Shown here piece by piece: positions 16,266-24,259 of a stretch of DNA of 64,000 nucleotides. A program made the translations under genes and the position numbers. Source of the stretch: JAAFIW01 sp031414805. Its GTDB lineage: Bacteria; Pseudomonadota; Gammaproteobacteria; Burkholderiales; Burkholderiaceae_C. Within the stretch, counting starts at the first letter, position 1. Each line of letters starts with the position of its first letter. Below the pieces are notes generated by a model. That model was not told the origin of the DNA. It ran no database searches and saw nothing but the letters and a program-made list of their open reading frames with translations. The DNA lies in the NCBI GenBank assembly GCA_031414805.1, contig JANOQJ010000073.1, forward strand, positions 18,500 to 82,499, read 5' to 3'.

Positions 16266-17546
16266 TCAGGCGGGCATGGCGAATACCGTCAGCACGCCGG
16301 TGTAGCCATACAAGTGGTGGCGCGCAATTTCGCCGCCCGCAAAAAACCCGACCAACGGCACGTCGCCCAGCGCACGGCGCACGATTTGCAATTCGGCGCT
16401 CGGCGCACCGAAATGCGGGCCCCCACGCCCCGCGCAACTGATGTAGATGGCACCGGCCATGCGGCGGGCCGGGTTGGGCAGGGCATCCGGCTCAGAGGTG
16501 GCCAGTGCCGTGGCGACCGACAAGGCCATTTCTTGCGGCTCCAGCTCTTCGCGAATTTCGGCGCAGATGCGCATCAGATCGGCCCGTGCGGCGGCCGCAT
16601 GTCGCTGGCAAAAAGCCAACCGCATGCCGGGTCGCACGCGCGAGGCAATGGCTACGCCGTTGCGGGTGGGGTCCAGGCCGATGATGTGGCGCACCTGCGT
16701 GTCGCTACCAAAGTTGCCGGTGCGAGAGACCATCACACCGCTTGGCGCGTCGGCAGGATCGGTCAGGCCCACCAGGGTGGCACGCACTTTGGCCAGCGCG
16801 GCGCGCGGCTCATTCAGCGAAATGCCTAGATCATCCATGAGCACCTGCAGCGCGGGCTGGCCGTCCAGCGCCAGCACTACATGCTCGTCGGCCTGTGTGA
16901 TTTCATGTACCGGCGAAATCGGCAAACAGCCTTGGGTAACACGTGAGATCAGGTTCACCCCCTCGCCAAACGCGACCCCCGACAAGCCGCCGCTGAACAC
17001 GCCGCTGGCGGCCCCCTGGCCCTTGATGTTGCCGTTGCCGCCCACCGCAAACTGCACGGCCGCGCTGCGGCTGGAAGACAGCCCGCCAAACAGATAGCCG
17101 GTGGCGGTGCGCTGGGCCAGCTCGGCAATCAGCTCGGCCATGTCGGGGGTGCCGCCGTCAGCATGAATCAAGGCAGTGTGCGGCTCAAACCCAATGCCAG
17201 GGCCGGTGCCCAGTGGTGCCACACCCGAAAACACGCGGTATTGGTCGGCAGGGAGCGCGCACAACATCACCGATAGTGCCGGCTCGTCGATGTATTCCAC
17301 GTTGTTGGCGGCCACACCCACACCCACCGTGCCCGCCCAGTCAGTGACTTCGGGCAGCTCGGCGCTCAGGTGATCCAGGATGTGCTGTGCTGAACCCGCA
17401 AAGTGGTCGGTGATGTACAGCAAGCCCAGGGTGGGCGCGGCGGCAAAGCCTTTGAGCGCCATTTGGGCCCGCAACTGCGCCAGCACCAATGCACAGGCGA
17501 ATGGCCACTGCGGGTGGGTGGCATGGGCGCTAGGGAAAAGTTTCAT
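16266..17546 (-). CDS. FIST sensory-domain protein
   Basis: 426 residues. The N-terminal half (about 35-225) has the FIST_N pattern (LGLLYITDHFAGSAQHILDHL, then WAGTVGVGVAANNVEYIDEPA) and the C-terminal half (about 240-420) the FIST_C pattern ending CAGRGGPHFG and PLVGFFAGGEI. FIST proteins are soluble sensors thought to bind small molecules such as amino acids, and they often work with kinases or cyclic-di-GMP enzymes. No output domain is fused here. It stands alone upstream of phaM, and about 100 bp of TGTCAT-rich repeat separates them. Confidence 0.85.
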   Translation of the reverse strand: MKLFPSAHATHPQWPFACALVLAQLRAQMALKGFAAAPTLGLLYITDHFAGSAQHILDHLSAELPEVTDWAGTVGVGVAANNVEYIDEPALSVMLCALPADQYRVFSGVAPLGTGPGIGFEPHTALIHADGGTPDMAELIAELAQRTATGYLFGGLSSSRSAAVQFAVGGNGNIKGQGAASGVFSGGLSGVAFGEGVNLISRVTQGCLPISPVHEITQADEHVVLALDGQPALQVLMDDLGISLNEPRAALAKVRATLVGLTDPADAPSGVMVSRTGNFGSDTQVRHIIGLDPTRNGVAIASRVRPGMRLAFCQRHAAAARADLMRICAEIREELEPQEMALSVATALATSEPDALPNPARRMAGAIYISCAGRGGPHFGAPSAELQIVRRALGDVPLVGFFAGGEIARHHLYGYTGVLTVFAMPA

Positions 17547-17549
17547 GGG

Positions 17550-17655
17550 GGAATGACGGGAAGACTTCGGTTGCGCCGTGAATGACGGGATGACGGGGGA
17601 TGGGCTGTTGCGTCATCTGTCATGGTCGCGCAGCGCCGTCATCTGTCATCTGTCA
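17550..17655. repeat. GTCATCTGTCAT repeat block
   Basis: GAATGACGGG occurs twice on the left side; GTCATCTGTCAT occurs on the right, then GTCATCTGTCATCTGTCATC as a 7-bp tandem. Left and right sets are partly complementary, so the block can fold. Related blocks lie at 19673-19771 and 47156-47275. Function unknown. Confidence 0.55.
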
Positions 17656-18327
17656 TCAACGCGTAGTTTTACGGGCTGCCTTGGAGGCGGGTTTGCGGGT
17701 GGTCTTGGCGGCTGATTTAACGGCATTTGTGCCGCCTGCCCTTGTAGATGCTGCTCGACCAGCTACGCTATTGGTAGCAACCTTGGCCATGCTGGTGGCG
17801 GTTTTGAGGGCCCCTTTGGCCATGTTTTTGGTGGCATCCAGGGTGTTCTGGCGGGCCACGTCTTTCATGGCACCCGCAGCAATCTGCTGGAACTGCTGGG
17901 TCAAAGACCCCCACCACGCCAGCGGATCGACCACGCCTTTGACGCCATTTTTCTCCGCCGTTTCGTTCACCTTGTCAGTGACTTTCTGTACGCTGGCCGC
18001 CATGGTATCTGCCGCCTTGAGTTTCAGCGCGTTGGCCACATCGCCCATGTTGAAGTTCATGCCCTTCAGGGTGGCCAGGGTCATTTTTTGCACTTCCAGG
18101 GCCTGAATGGTGGCACCCAGCGCTTTGGAGTTCTGGTCGAGCCAGAAATGCACGGCTTTGAGCTCTTCAATGCGCTTTTCCAGGTCTTCCACATTCAGCG
18201 TGGGGGCGACCCAGCTGGACAGGTTGGGCAGTTGCGGGATGTTCTGTGACGCGCCCTTGGCGATGTTTTGCAGAAAGTCAAAGCCCGGCACGAACTTGCC
18301 AAATCCCAAGTTGTTTGAGTCGCTCAT
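17656..18327 (-). CDS. phaM: PhaM-like polyhydroxyalkanoate granule regulatory protein
   Basis: 223 residues from ATG 18327 (an ATG two codons upstream is possible). Residues 30-90 (WVAPTLNVEDLEKRIEELKAVHFWLDQN and TIQALEVQKMTL) are the PhaM signature. The C-terminus (about 175-223) is Lys/Ala/Arg-rich with KSAAKTTRKPASKAARK, a histone-H1-like tail that in Ralstonia PhaM binds DNA and links granules to the nucleoid while activating the synthase PhaC. A repeat copy codes part of the linker before the tail (ATNSVAGRAASTRA). No pha synthesis genes are in the window. Confidence 0.85.
   Translation of the reverse strand: MSDSNNLGFGKFVPGFDFLQNIAKGASQNIPQLPNLSSWVAPTLNVEDLEKRIEELKAVHFWLDQNSKALGATIQALEVQKMTLATLKGMNFNMGDVANALKLKAADTMAASVQKVTDKVNETAEKNGVKGVVDPLAWWGSLTQQFQQIAAGAMKDVARQNTLDATKNMAKGALKTATSMAKVATNSVAGRAASTRAGGTNAVKSAAKTTRKPASKAARKTTR
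17738..17778 (-). repeat. CTGCTTGAGCAG repeat, copy 7 (inside phaM)
   Basis: GCCCTTGTAGATGCTGCTCG then ACCAGCTACGCTATTGGTAGC: tail, palindrome and outer hairpin are all present with a few changes. It is in frame. Confidence 0.75.
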
Positions 18328-18535
18328 AAACACTCCAAAAGTTGACGTTCAAGAACCGGTTGCACAGCCTGTGTGACATGGCACCCAGGCGTGGCGCGTC
18401 CAGCTTACCCCAGCGCGCCGCCAGCGGCCAGTGTTGTCGGCCACAAAAGCTCAGGGGAAACCTGAACAGCGTTCCAAGGCGTTTTGTCGGCCAAACGGAT
18501 GGATGACGGTTGAATTTGATGACAAATCGGCATCT

Positions 18536-18577
18536 AGCCCTTGTAAATACTGCTCAAGCAGCTATATAAAACATAGC
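18536..18577 (-). repeat. CTGCTTGAGCAG repeat, copy 8
   Basis: A complete copy in the phaM/DMT intergenic space (18328-18587), read AGCCCTTGTAAATA, CTGCTCAAGCAG, CTATATAAAACATAGC. The rest of this spacer holds two TTGTCGGCC stretches and nothing I can name. Confidence 0.92.
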
Positions 18578-18587
18578 AATATGTTCG

Positions 18588-19613
18588 TTAAACGGGATGT
18601 GGCGCACGACTGGCCGCCCGCAGTGCCCACAGCACGCCGGCCACCAGCAACACCATGCCCAGCAGGGTGAACACACTGGGTGCCTGGCCACGCAGAATGA
18701 GCACGTAGGTCAAGGCGGCCAGGGTTTCAAACACGATGAGCTGGCCCGCCAGGTGCGTGGGCAGGCGCTGGCTGGCTTCGTTCCAGCACACCGTGCCCAA
18801 CCACGAGGCCAGCAAGCCGGTAACCAGCATCAGCCACACAAACCGCTCGGGCGTGGGGCCGCCGGGCAGGCTGATGGGTTGCGCCGACACGGCATTCCAC
18901 GCCCAGAAAGCCACCCCGCACAGCAGCGCCAGGGGCAGGGTCACCACGCCTTGGGCGGTGGCCCAGGTGCGGGGGCTGCGGCCGGCATGCTGGCGCAACC
19001 AGTCGGCATTGCGCAGTGGATACCAGGTCCAGCAGGCCACCGCAAACAAGGCCAGCAACGCACCCAGACCGTAGCGGCCCCAATCCACACCGGACTGACT
19101 CTGGTCGCGCAAGTGCTGCATTTCCACCTGGTTGACCAAGCCAATGCCCACCGCAATCAGCAGCAACGACGGCAGCAAACTGCGCCAGGGCAGACGTGCG
19201 TCGCTGGAGCCCTTGCGGCCCTTGTCCCTGGCGTGTGCGCACAGCGCAATCACCACCGGCAGCGTGCCAATGATTACGGTGGGCAACGGCCCGCCCGCGC
19301 GCTGAATGGCGGCGGCCAGGCACAGGTAGTACAAGAGGTTGCCCACCGCCGTCAGCTTGAGCGCCTCGATCCAGTCAGCACGGCTCAGCCGCGCCAGCGC
19401 TTTGCGATCCAGCCAGGCCAGCGGCAAGGCAATCAAGCCAAACGCCAGGTAGCGCCCCACCGACAGCAGGGCCGCCGGGTAATCAGGCAGCAGCAGCGGA
19501 ATGACAAACACCAGGCCCCAGACGGCTCCGGCGAGCAGGGCAAACAGGGTGCCGGTCCAGAGTTTGAAGAATGAAGGGGCGGGGTGAAAAGTGTGGTGCG
19601 GGGCGGGTTGCAT
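18588..19613 (-). CDS. DMT-superfamily (EamA-like) exporter
   Basis: 341 residues with ten predicted membrane helices in two homologous halves (about 18-150 and 170-335), the pattern of EamA transporters. AGAVWGLVFVIPLLLP near the N-terminus is typical of helix 1. Substrate is unknown; members export amino acids, nucleotides or drugs. The AraC-type regulator gene lies upstream on the same strand, 150 bp away, and may control it. Confidence 0.8.
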   Translation of the reverse strand: MQPAPHHTFHPAPSFFKLWTGTLFALLAGAVWGLVFVIPLLLPDYPAALLSVGRYLAFGLIALPLAWLDRKALARLSRADWIEALKLTAVGNLLYYLCLAAAIQRAGGPLPTVIIGTLPVVIALCAHARDKGRKGSSDARLPWRSLLPSLLLIAVGIGLVNQVEMQHLRDQSQSGVDWGRYGLGALLALFAVACWTWYPLRNADWLRQHAGRSPRTWATAQGVVTLPLALLCGVAFWAWNAVSAQPISLPGGPTPERFVWLMLVTGLLASWLGTVCWNEASQRLPTHLAGQLIVFETLAALTYVLILRGQAPSVFTLLGMVLLVAGVLWALRAASRAPHPV

Positions 19614-19672
19614 GGCACGCAGTTTGCCTACCTGCGCCGGCGCTGTCTTGCACCAGATTGCGGTGCGCGGGG

Positions 19673-19771
19673 GTGACGAATGACTTCGTCGCTAAGCGGC
19701 GTCGATGACAGATGGCCGAACGGCGACGCCGTCATGCCGGCCGACAGGCCGCGTCATTCGTCATATGTCAT
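19673..19771. repeat. GTCAT-rich inverted repeat block
   Basis: GTGACGAATGAC on the left faces GTCATTCGTCAT on the right, with inner arms around GGCGACGCCGTC. It fills most of the araC-like/DMT gap and overlaps the araC-like stop codon. Same family as the block at 17550. Confidence 0.55.
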
Positions 19772-20622
19772 GGGCCGAGAACCTGGCGCTGGTAGCGGGC
19801 CGGTGTCAGGCCGTAGCGCTGGGCAAAGCTGCGCGTCAGGTGGGGTTGGTCGGTCAAGCCGACGGTGGCGGCCACATGTGCCAGCGATTCGCCACGCGCC
19901 AGGTGCTGCTTGGCGGCAAACAGCCGCAGCGCCATCAGCATCTGATGCGGCGTGCTGTGGTGGCGGGCCTTGAACATGCGCAGGAAATGAAACGGGCTGA
20001 GCTGGGCGATGCGGGCCAGGTCGTCCAGCCGCAGGGGTTGATCCAGGTGCGCCCGCATGTAGTCAATCACCCGCTGGAAATCGTCGCCAGCGCTTACGGC
20101 ATGCGCACGTGGCATGCGGGCGTGGGGGCGCAGTGTGTCGACCAGCAGGAGCAAGGCACTGTCAAAGGCCAGTGGCTCTTGCTGAGGCTCGCATGACGTC
20201 CATAAAGTTTGTAGCAAACCACTCACGCGCCGCGCCCGCGCCGCGTCATGCGCCACCGCCTGCGCAAACCACCAGCCCGCCTCGCCGCTGATGTCCTGCA
20301 GCACCGGCGCGTCCAGATAAATCATGCGGTAGCACCAGCCGCCGGGCGTTTCGGCCTTGCCGGTGTGCAGCTCGTCGGCGTTCATCAGCACCAGGCTGTC
20401 GCGCGGTGCCAGGTGCTCGCTGCCCCGGTAGCGAAAACGCTCCACGCCCGATTCAATCGCGCCCAGCCCAAAGGCCTCGTGGGTGTGCGGCTCAAAGGCT
20501 TGGTGGACGATGTGCGCGCGATAGAGCTCCACGCCGTCTCGGTGCGCAGGACGCGCAAACTGGGCACGGTCAGGCGTGCACAGGGACGAGAGGCCGGGTT
20601 GCAAAGGGGTGCCTGAACGCAT
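19768..20622 (-). CDS. AraC-family regulator with cupin sensor domain
   Basis: 284 residues. Residues about 25-105 are an AraC-type cupin (FEPHTHEAFGLGAIESG and DSLVLMNADELHTG). Residues about 190-280 are two helix-turn-helix units (RLDDLARIAQLSPFHFLRMFKARHHSTPHQML and SLAHVAATVGLTDQPHLTRSFAQRYGLTP). Such regulators usually control an adjacent exporter, here the downstream DMT gene, often activated by an amino acid or drug; this is inference. Start at ATG 20622. Confidence 0.88.
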   Translation of the reverse strand: MRSGTPLQPGLSSLCTPDRAQFARPAHRDGVELYRAHIVHQAFEPHTHEAFGLGAIESGVERFRYRGSEHLAPRDSLVLMNADELHTGKAETPGGWCYRMIYLDAPVLQDISGEAGWWFAQAVAHDAARARRVSGLLQTLWTSCEPQQEPLAFDSALLLLVDTLRPHARMPRAHAVSAGDDFQRVIDYMRAHLDQPLRLDDLARIAQLSPFHFLRMFKARHHSTPHQMLMALRLFAAKQHLARGESLAHVAATVGLTDQPHLTRSFAQRYGLTPARYQRQVLGP

Positions 20623-20697
20623 GGGGGCGCGATGATGGCATGCGCGCCGCTGGCTCGAAGCCGCTACCGGCCTTCATTTATAAACAAAATGCGCTTT

Positions 20698-20739
20698 AGC
20701 CCTTATAAATACTGCTCAAGCAGCTATGTTTTGCATAGC
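20698..20739 (-). repeat. CTGCTTGAGCAG repeat, copy 9
   Basis: A complete copy in the 20623-20889 spacer: AGCCCTTATAAATA, CTGCTCAAGCAG, CTATGTTTTGCATAGC. A further partial GAATAGC follows. Confidence 0.92.
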
Positions 20740-20892
20740 ATATGAATAGCAATATTGCACCGCACAATCGCCCATTTACCTCGGTCTGACTATGGTTTTC
20801 CTTGAGTTGACAGCCCGGCCTGAGGCTTGCTTAATGAATTGACCATGACGAGCCACTGTGGCTTGCAGGTGAATTAATTCAGGAGCGCAGTG

Positions 20893-22908
20893 ATGAAGAG
20901 CACAGCTAAGAGCACGGCAAATGTGGGGCGCCAGCGTTGGCTCGCGCCGGTGGCGTTGAGCGCCGTAGCCCTGTGGGGTTGCGGCGGTGACGACGCCACC
21001 TCGCCAGCAGCCGCCATGCAGGCGTGCCTGCAAAGTGCAGGTACCACCACCGTGGTGGTGGGCTCCGGCCTGCCCGGCGACCCGGCCATTCCAGAGACGC
21101 AAACCGGCTACAAGCTCGGTAAAAAAGCCGTCACGGCGGCCAGTTTCATGGCCGTCACGGCCAATCCGCTGGCCACACAAGCCGGTTGCAACGTGCTGGC
21201 CGCAGGCGGCAGTGCAGTCGATGCCGCTGTGGCAGTGCAAGCGGTGTTGGGCCTGGTGGAGCCGCAATCGTCCGGTCTGGGCGGCGGTGCCTTCATGCTG
21301 CACTACAACGCCACCACCAAACAAGTGCAAAGCTACGACGGGCGCGAAACCGCTCCGGCGGCAGCCACAGAAGACTATCTGCGCTTCGTGAGCGCGACCG
21401 ACCGCACCAACCCGCTGCCCAACCTGGGCTCGTCGTTTGCCAGCACCCGCGCCAGCGGCCGTTCCATCGGCACGCCCGGAGCGGTGCGCATGCTGGAACT
21501 GGCGCACCAAGACCACGGCCGCCAGGCCTGGAGCACCCTGTTTGCACCTGGCGTCAAGCTGGCCACAGACGGTTTCCCCATCAGTGGCCGCATGGCCGCA
21601 GCCATTGCCGGTGCGCGCAACGATTTTCTGCGTGACGCGGATGCCACCGCTTATTTCTTGAATGCTGATTTCACGCCCAAAGCCTTAGGCACCAACATCA
21701 AGAACCCTGACTACGCGGCCACCTTGAACAGCATTGCCCAGGGCGGTGCGAACGCGTTCTACACGGGGCCGATTGCCCAGTCCATCGTGAACAAAATCAA
21801 GGTCACCAGCGGTGGCGCCACCACCACGGTGGCCATCACCCCCGGCCTGACCGAGATGAGCGACCTGGCCAACTACCGCGCGCAACGTCGCGACCCGGTG
21901 TGCACCACCTACCGCAACACCTGGGTCTGCGGCATGGGACCCCCATCCTCGGGTGGCATTGCGGTGGCGCAGTCGTTAGGCATTCTGGAAAACTTTGACA
22001 TGGCTTCGGCCACCAACCGCCCCACTTTGGTGAACGACGAAGGCGGCAAGCCCTCGGTGCAAGGTGTGCACCTGGTCAGCGAAAGCCAGCGCCTGGCCTA
22101 CGCCGACCGCAACCTGTACGTGGCCGACACCGACTTTGTGTCGCTGCCCGGCGCAGGCGTGTCGTCCATGGTCGACAAGACTTACCTGAAAAACCGCGCA
22201 GGCTTGATCTCGCTGACCAGGAGCATGGGCACCGCCACCGCAGGCGTGTTCACCGCCGCGCGGCCTGCCGGTGTGAGCACGCAAGAGGGCAACGGCACCA
22301 CCCACATGTCCATCGTCGACAAGTACGGCAATGTGGTCGTGATGACCACCACCATCGAGGCGGGTATGGGCTCGTTTCACTTCACGCGCGGCTTTTTGCT
22401 GAACAACCAGTTGACCGATTTCTCGTTCGACCCGTCTGACGCCACCGGCGTGATTGCCAACCGCATCCAGCCGCTCAAGCGCCCCCGCAGCTCCATGGCA
22501 CCCACCCTGTTGTTTACCCAAGCGGCGGACGGCTCGCGCGGCGACTTCCTGATGGCCACTGGCTCGCCCGGCGGCGCAGCCATCATTCAGTTTGTGGTGA
22601 AAACCGTGGTCAGCGCGGTGGACTGGAAACTGGACGCCCAGCAAGCCACCTCCATGGTGAATTTCGGTGCCGGCAACAGCGTGACCACCGGCGTGGGCGG
22701 CGAGCACCCGTCGATTGACTCGACCAATACCGGCCTGAACGACCCGCTGCTCAACGGCCTGCGCAGCCTGGGCCACGTGGTCAGCTTCGCCGCCCAGTCC
22801 AGCGGCGTGTCCACCATCATCAAAACCCAGCAAAACGGGCGCACTGTGCTGGTCGGTGGGGCCGATCCACGGCGCGAAGGCATTGCATTGGGCGACGCGA
22901 TACCTTGA
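20893..22908 (+). CDS. ggt: Gamma-glutamyltransferase (lipoprotein-type)
   Basis: 671 residues from ATG 20893, seven bases after AGGAG; GTG 20890 is the alternative. The N-terminus ends in ALWGCGGDD, a lipobox, so the enzyme is probably anchored in the cell envelope. It is a self-cleaving Ntn hydrolase that removes glutamyl groups from glutathione. The nucleophile Thr lies in NGTTHMSIVDKYGN near residue 470; NNQLTDFSF and RPRSSMAPTLL follow as in the family. GGGAFMLHYNATTKQVQSYDGRETAP marks the large subunit. It is about 90 residues longer than E. coli Ggt, mostly at the N-terminus. Confidence 0.93.
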   Translation: MKSTAKSTANVGRQRWLAPVALSAVALWGCGGDDATSPAAAMQACLQSAGTTTVVVGSGLPGDPAIPETQTGYKLGKKAVTAASFMAVTANPLATQAGCNVLAAGGSAVDAAVAVQAVLGLVEPQSSGLGGGAFMLHYNATTKQVQSYDGRETAPAAATEDYLRFVSATDRTNPLPNLGSSFASTRASGRSIGTPGAVRMLELAHQDHGRQAWSTLFAPGVKLATDGFPISGRMAAAIAGARNDFLRDADATAYFLNADFTPKALGTNIKNPDYAATLNSIAQGGANAFYTGPIAQSIVNKIKVTSGGATTTVAITPGLTEMSDLANYRAQRRDPVCTTYRNTWVCGMGPPSSGGIAVAQSLGILENFDMASATNRPTLVNDEGGKPSVQGVHLVSESQRLAYADRNLYVADTDFVSLPGAGVSSMVDKTYLKNRAGLISLTRSMGTATAGVFTAARPAGVSTQEGNGTTHMSIVDKYGNVVVMTTTIEAGMGSFHFTRGFLLNNQLTDFSFDPSDATGVIANRIQPLKRPRSSMAPTLLFTQAADGSRGDFLMATGSPGGAAIIQFVVKTVVSAVDWKLDAQQATSMVNFGAGNSVTTGVGGEHPSIDSTNTGLNDPLLNGLRSLGHVVSFAAQSSGVSTIIKTQQNGRTVLVGGADPRREGIALGDAIP

Positions 22909-22919
22909 TGGTGTCTGAG

Positions 22920-22955
22920 GCGTTGCGGCCTTCCTCACAGGGCAGGCCGCAACGC
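22920..22955 (+). terminator. Strong hairpin after ggt
   Basis: GCGTTGCGGCCT and AGGCCGCAACGC form a perfect 12-bp stem 12 bases after the ggt stop. No T-run follows, so termination efficiency is uncertain. Confidence 0.55.
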
Positions 22956-22957
22956 TG

Positions 22958-22996
22958 GCGATGTGTGCCGTTTTGGCGCAGAATGGCGCACATCGC
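22958..22996. promoter_or_regulatory. Inverted repeat upstream of the ParD-like/zeta pair
   Basis: GCGATGTGTGCC and GGCGCACATCGC are 12-bp arms with one mismatch around 15 bases. The site lies 21 bp before the antitoxin start, the place of an autoregulatory operator. Confidence 0.45.
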
Positions 22997-23016
22997 CGCA
23001 CTTCACGAGGTTTTTT

Positions 23017-23337
23017 ATGTCCGCTACCGCATTTGCCTCCGTCAAACTCCCTGCGTCCCTGGTTGACGCCGCCCGCCAAAGCGCCGCGCCCATGCGCCGC
23101 TCGGTCGCCAGCCAGATTGAATACTGGTCCACTTTGGGTCAAGTGGTCGAGCATTCGGGGTTGACCGCACAGGAGGCGCGGATGGCGATTGAGCGGTATG
23201 AGGCCAGCGCGCGCCAAGTAAATCAAACCCCAGCTCTGGCGGACTTGACCAGCCGTCTGCTGGCAGCGCAAGCCAGTGGCTCACTGACCAAGCGCGTACA
23301 AAGCATCGTGCAAGCCAACCGGCGACTGGCCAAGTAG
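23017..23337 (+). CDS. ParD-like antitoxin
   Basis: 106 residues from ATG 23017, after GAGG. The N-terminal VKLPASLVDAARQSAAPMRRSVASQIEYWSTLG is the ParD-like family core, a ribbon-helix-helix relative. The remainder is helical and probably binds the toxin. The zeta-type gene begins at the next base after the stop, so the two are translationally coupled. Confidence 0.8.
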   Translation: MSATAFASVKLPASLVDAARQSAAPMRRSVASQIEYWSTLGQVVEHSGLTAQEARMAIERYEASARQVNQTPALADLTSRLLAAQASGSLTKRVQSIVQANRRLAK

Positions 23338-23946
23338 GTGGTGGTACCCGTCTTTCATTTGCTGGCAGGCCCGAATGGCGCTGGCAAATCCACGCTGTAC
23401 CGCGCGTTGGTCGACGATCAAATCATTGGTGCCGACCTGGTGTTTGTAAATGCCGACATTTATGAACGAGACCATCTGCAACACATCAGCGACCCTGAGC
23501 AACGCTCCGAAGCGGCGCGGCACTGGGCCGATGCGCAGCGCGCTGACAAGCTGGTCAAAGGCGAGTCATTCGTTAGCGAAACGGTTTTTTCCCACGAATC
23601 CAAGCTGGCGCTGATTGAAGAGGCGGTTGCCAGCGGTTTTGCCGTTGCGCTGTATGTGGTGGCGTTAGACGACCCGCAGCGCTTGCTGGCCCGGGTCAAA
23701 CAGCGGGTGAAAGAGGGTGGTCATGACGTGCCCCCCGAGCGCATCCTGGCTCGCTACCCGCGCACGATGGCTAATTTGCGCATGGCGGTGGATTTGGCCA
23801 CTGCAGCCTATTTGTTTGAAGCGCGGGAGATTGAAGACGGCGGGCCGCAGTTGGTGGCGGTTCACGAAGGCGGGCAGACGCAAGTGGTGATGGAGCCGCT
23901 GCCGCAGTGGGCGCGGCGGATGGTGCGCGCAGCAGGTACGGGTTAA
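23338..23946 (+). CDS. Zeta-type toxin (UDP-GlcNAc kinase family)
   Basis: 202 residues from GTG 23338, directly abutting the antitoxin stop. Walker A GPNGAGKST is at residues 11-19; FVNADIYERD, GESFVSETVFSHESK and ERILARYPRTMANLRMA match zeta toxins, which phosphorylate UDP-sugars and block peptidoglycan synthesis. Classical zeta toxins pair with epsilon; pairing with a ParD-like protein is a known chromosomal arrangement. The Asp and Arg positions expected for catalysis are present in these motifs. Confidence 0.85.
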   Translation: MVVPVFHLLAGPNGAGKSTLYRALVDDQIIGADLVFVNADIYERDHLQHISDPEQRSEAARHWADAQRADKLVKGESFVSETVFSHESKLALIEEAVASGFAVALYVVALDDPQRLLARVKQRVKEGGHDVPPERILARYPRTMANLRMAVDLATAAYLFEAREIEDGGPQLVAVHEGGQTQVVMEPLPQWARRMVRAAGTG

Positions 23947-23979
23947 TCTTGATTGTTGGGCCTTCGGCGCACTCAACAG

Positions 23980-24240
23980 CTACGGGGTTTTCCAAAGGTT
24001 CCACTTGAGTCGATCTGGATCACGACCGCCTTGCGCGTAGTAAACAACCATACGGATCACATACAAATAGTTTTTGCTAGTGTTGTGACCGACCGTGTTG
24101 TTAGCTAAAACCAGCGCTTCGAAAACGGTCTCAGCCCTCTGGTTTTGAAAATCTTCTACGCAGTGCAAACCAATTCTCGCGAAGTCTTTAGCAAACGTTT
24201 TGCCAATTCCAGGAATGATCGTGATGGCGGTCTTAGACAT
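23980..24240 (-). CDS. Helix-hairpin-helix Cdd1-family protein
   Basis: 86 residues from ATG 24240 (MSKTAITIIPGIGKTFAKDF). IPGIGKTFAKDFARIGLHCVEDF is a helix-hairpin-helix, and NNTVGHNTSKNYLYVIRMVVYYAQGGRDPDRLKW is the distinctive Cdd1/pathogenicity-locus core. It probably binds DNA non-specifically; role unknown. Its start lies within the 3' end of pepP on the same strand. Confidence 0.75.
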   Translation of the reverse strand: MSKTAITIIPGIGKTFAKDFARIGLHCVEDFQNQRAETVFEALVLANNTVGHNTSKNYLYVIRMVVYYAQGGRDPDRLKWNLWKTP

Positions 24241-24259
24241 TGCGCAACCGCAGTTTTCG

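Noticed and set aside
17613..17655. CTGTCAT units resembling Pho-box half-sites near phaM
   Set aside because: Units repeat every 7 bp with no 4-base spacer, while Pho boxes have an 11-bp period; similar blocks occur near unrelated genes.
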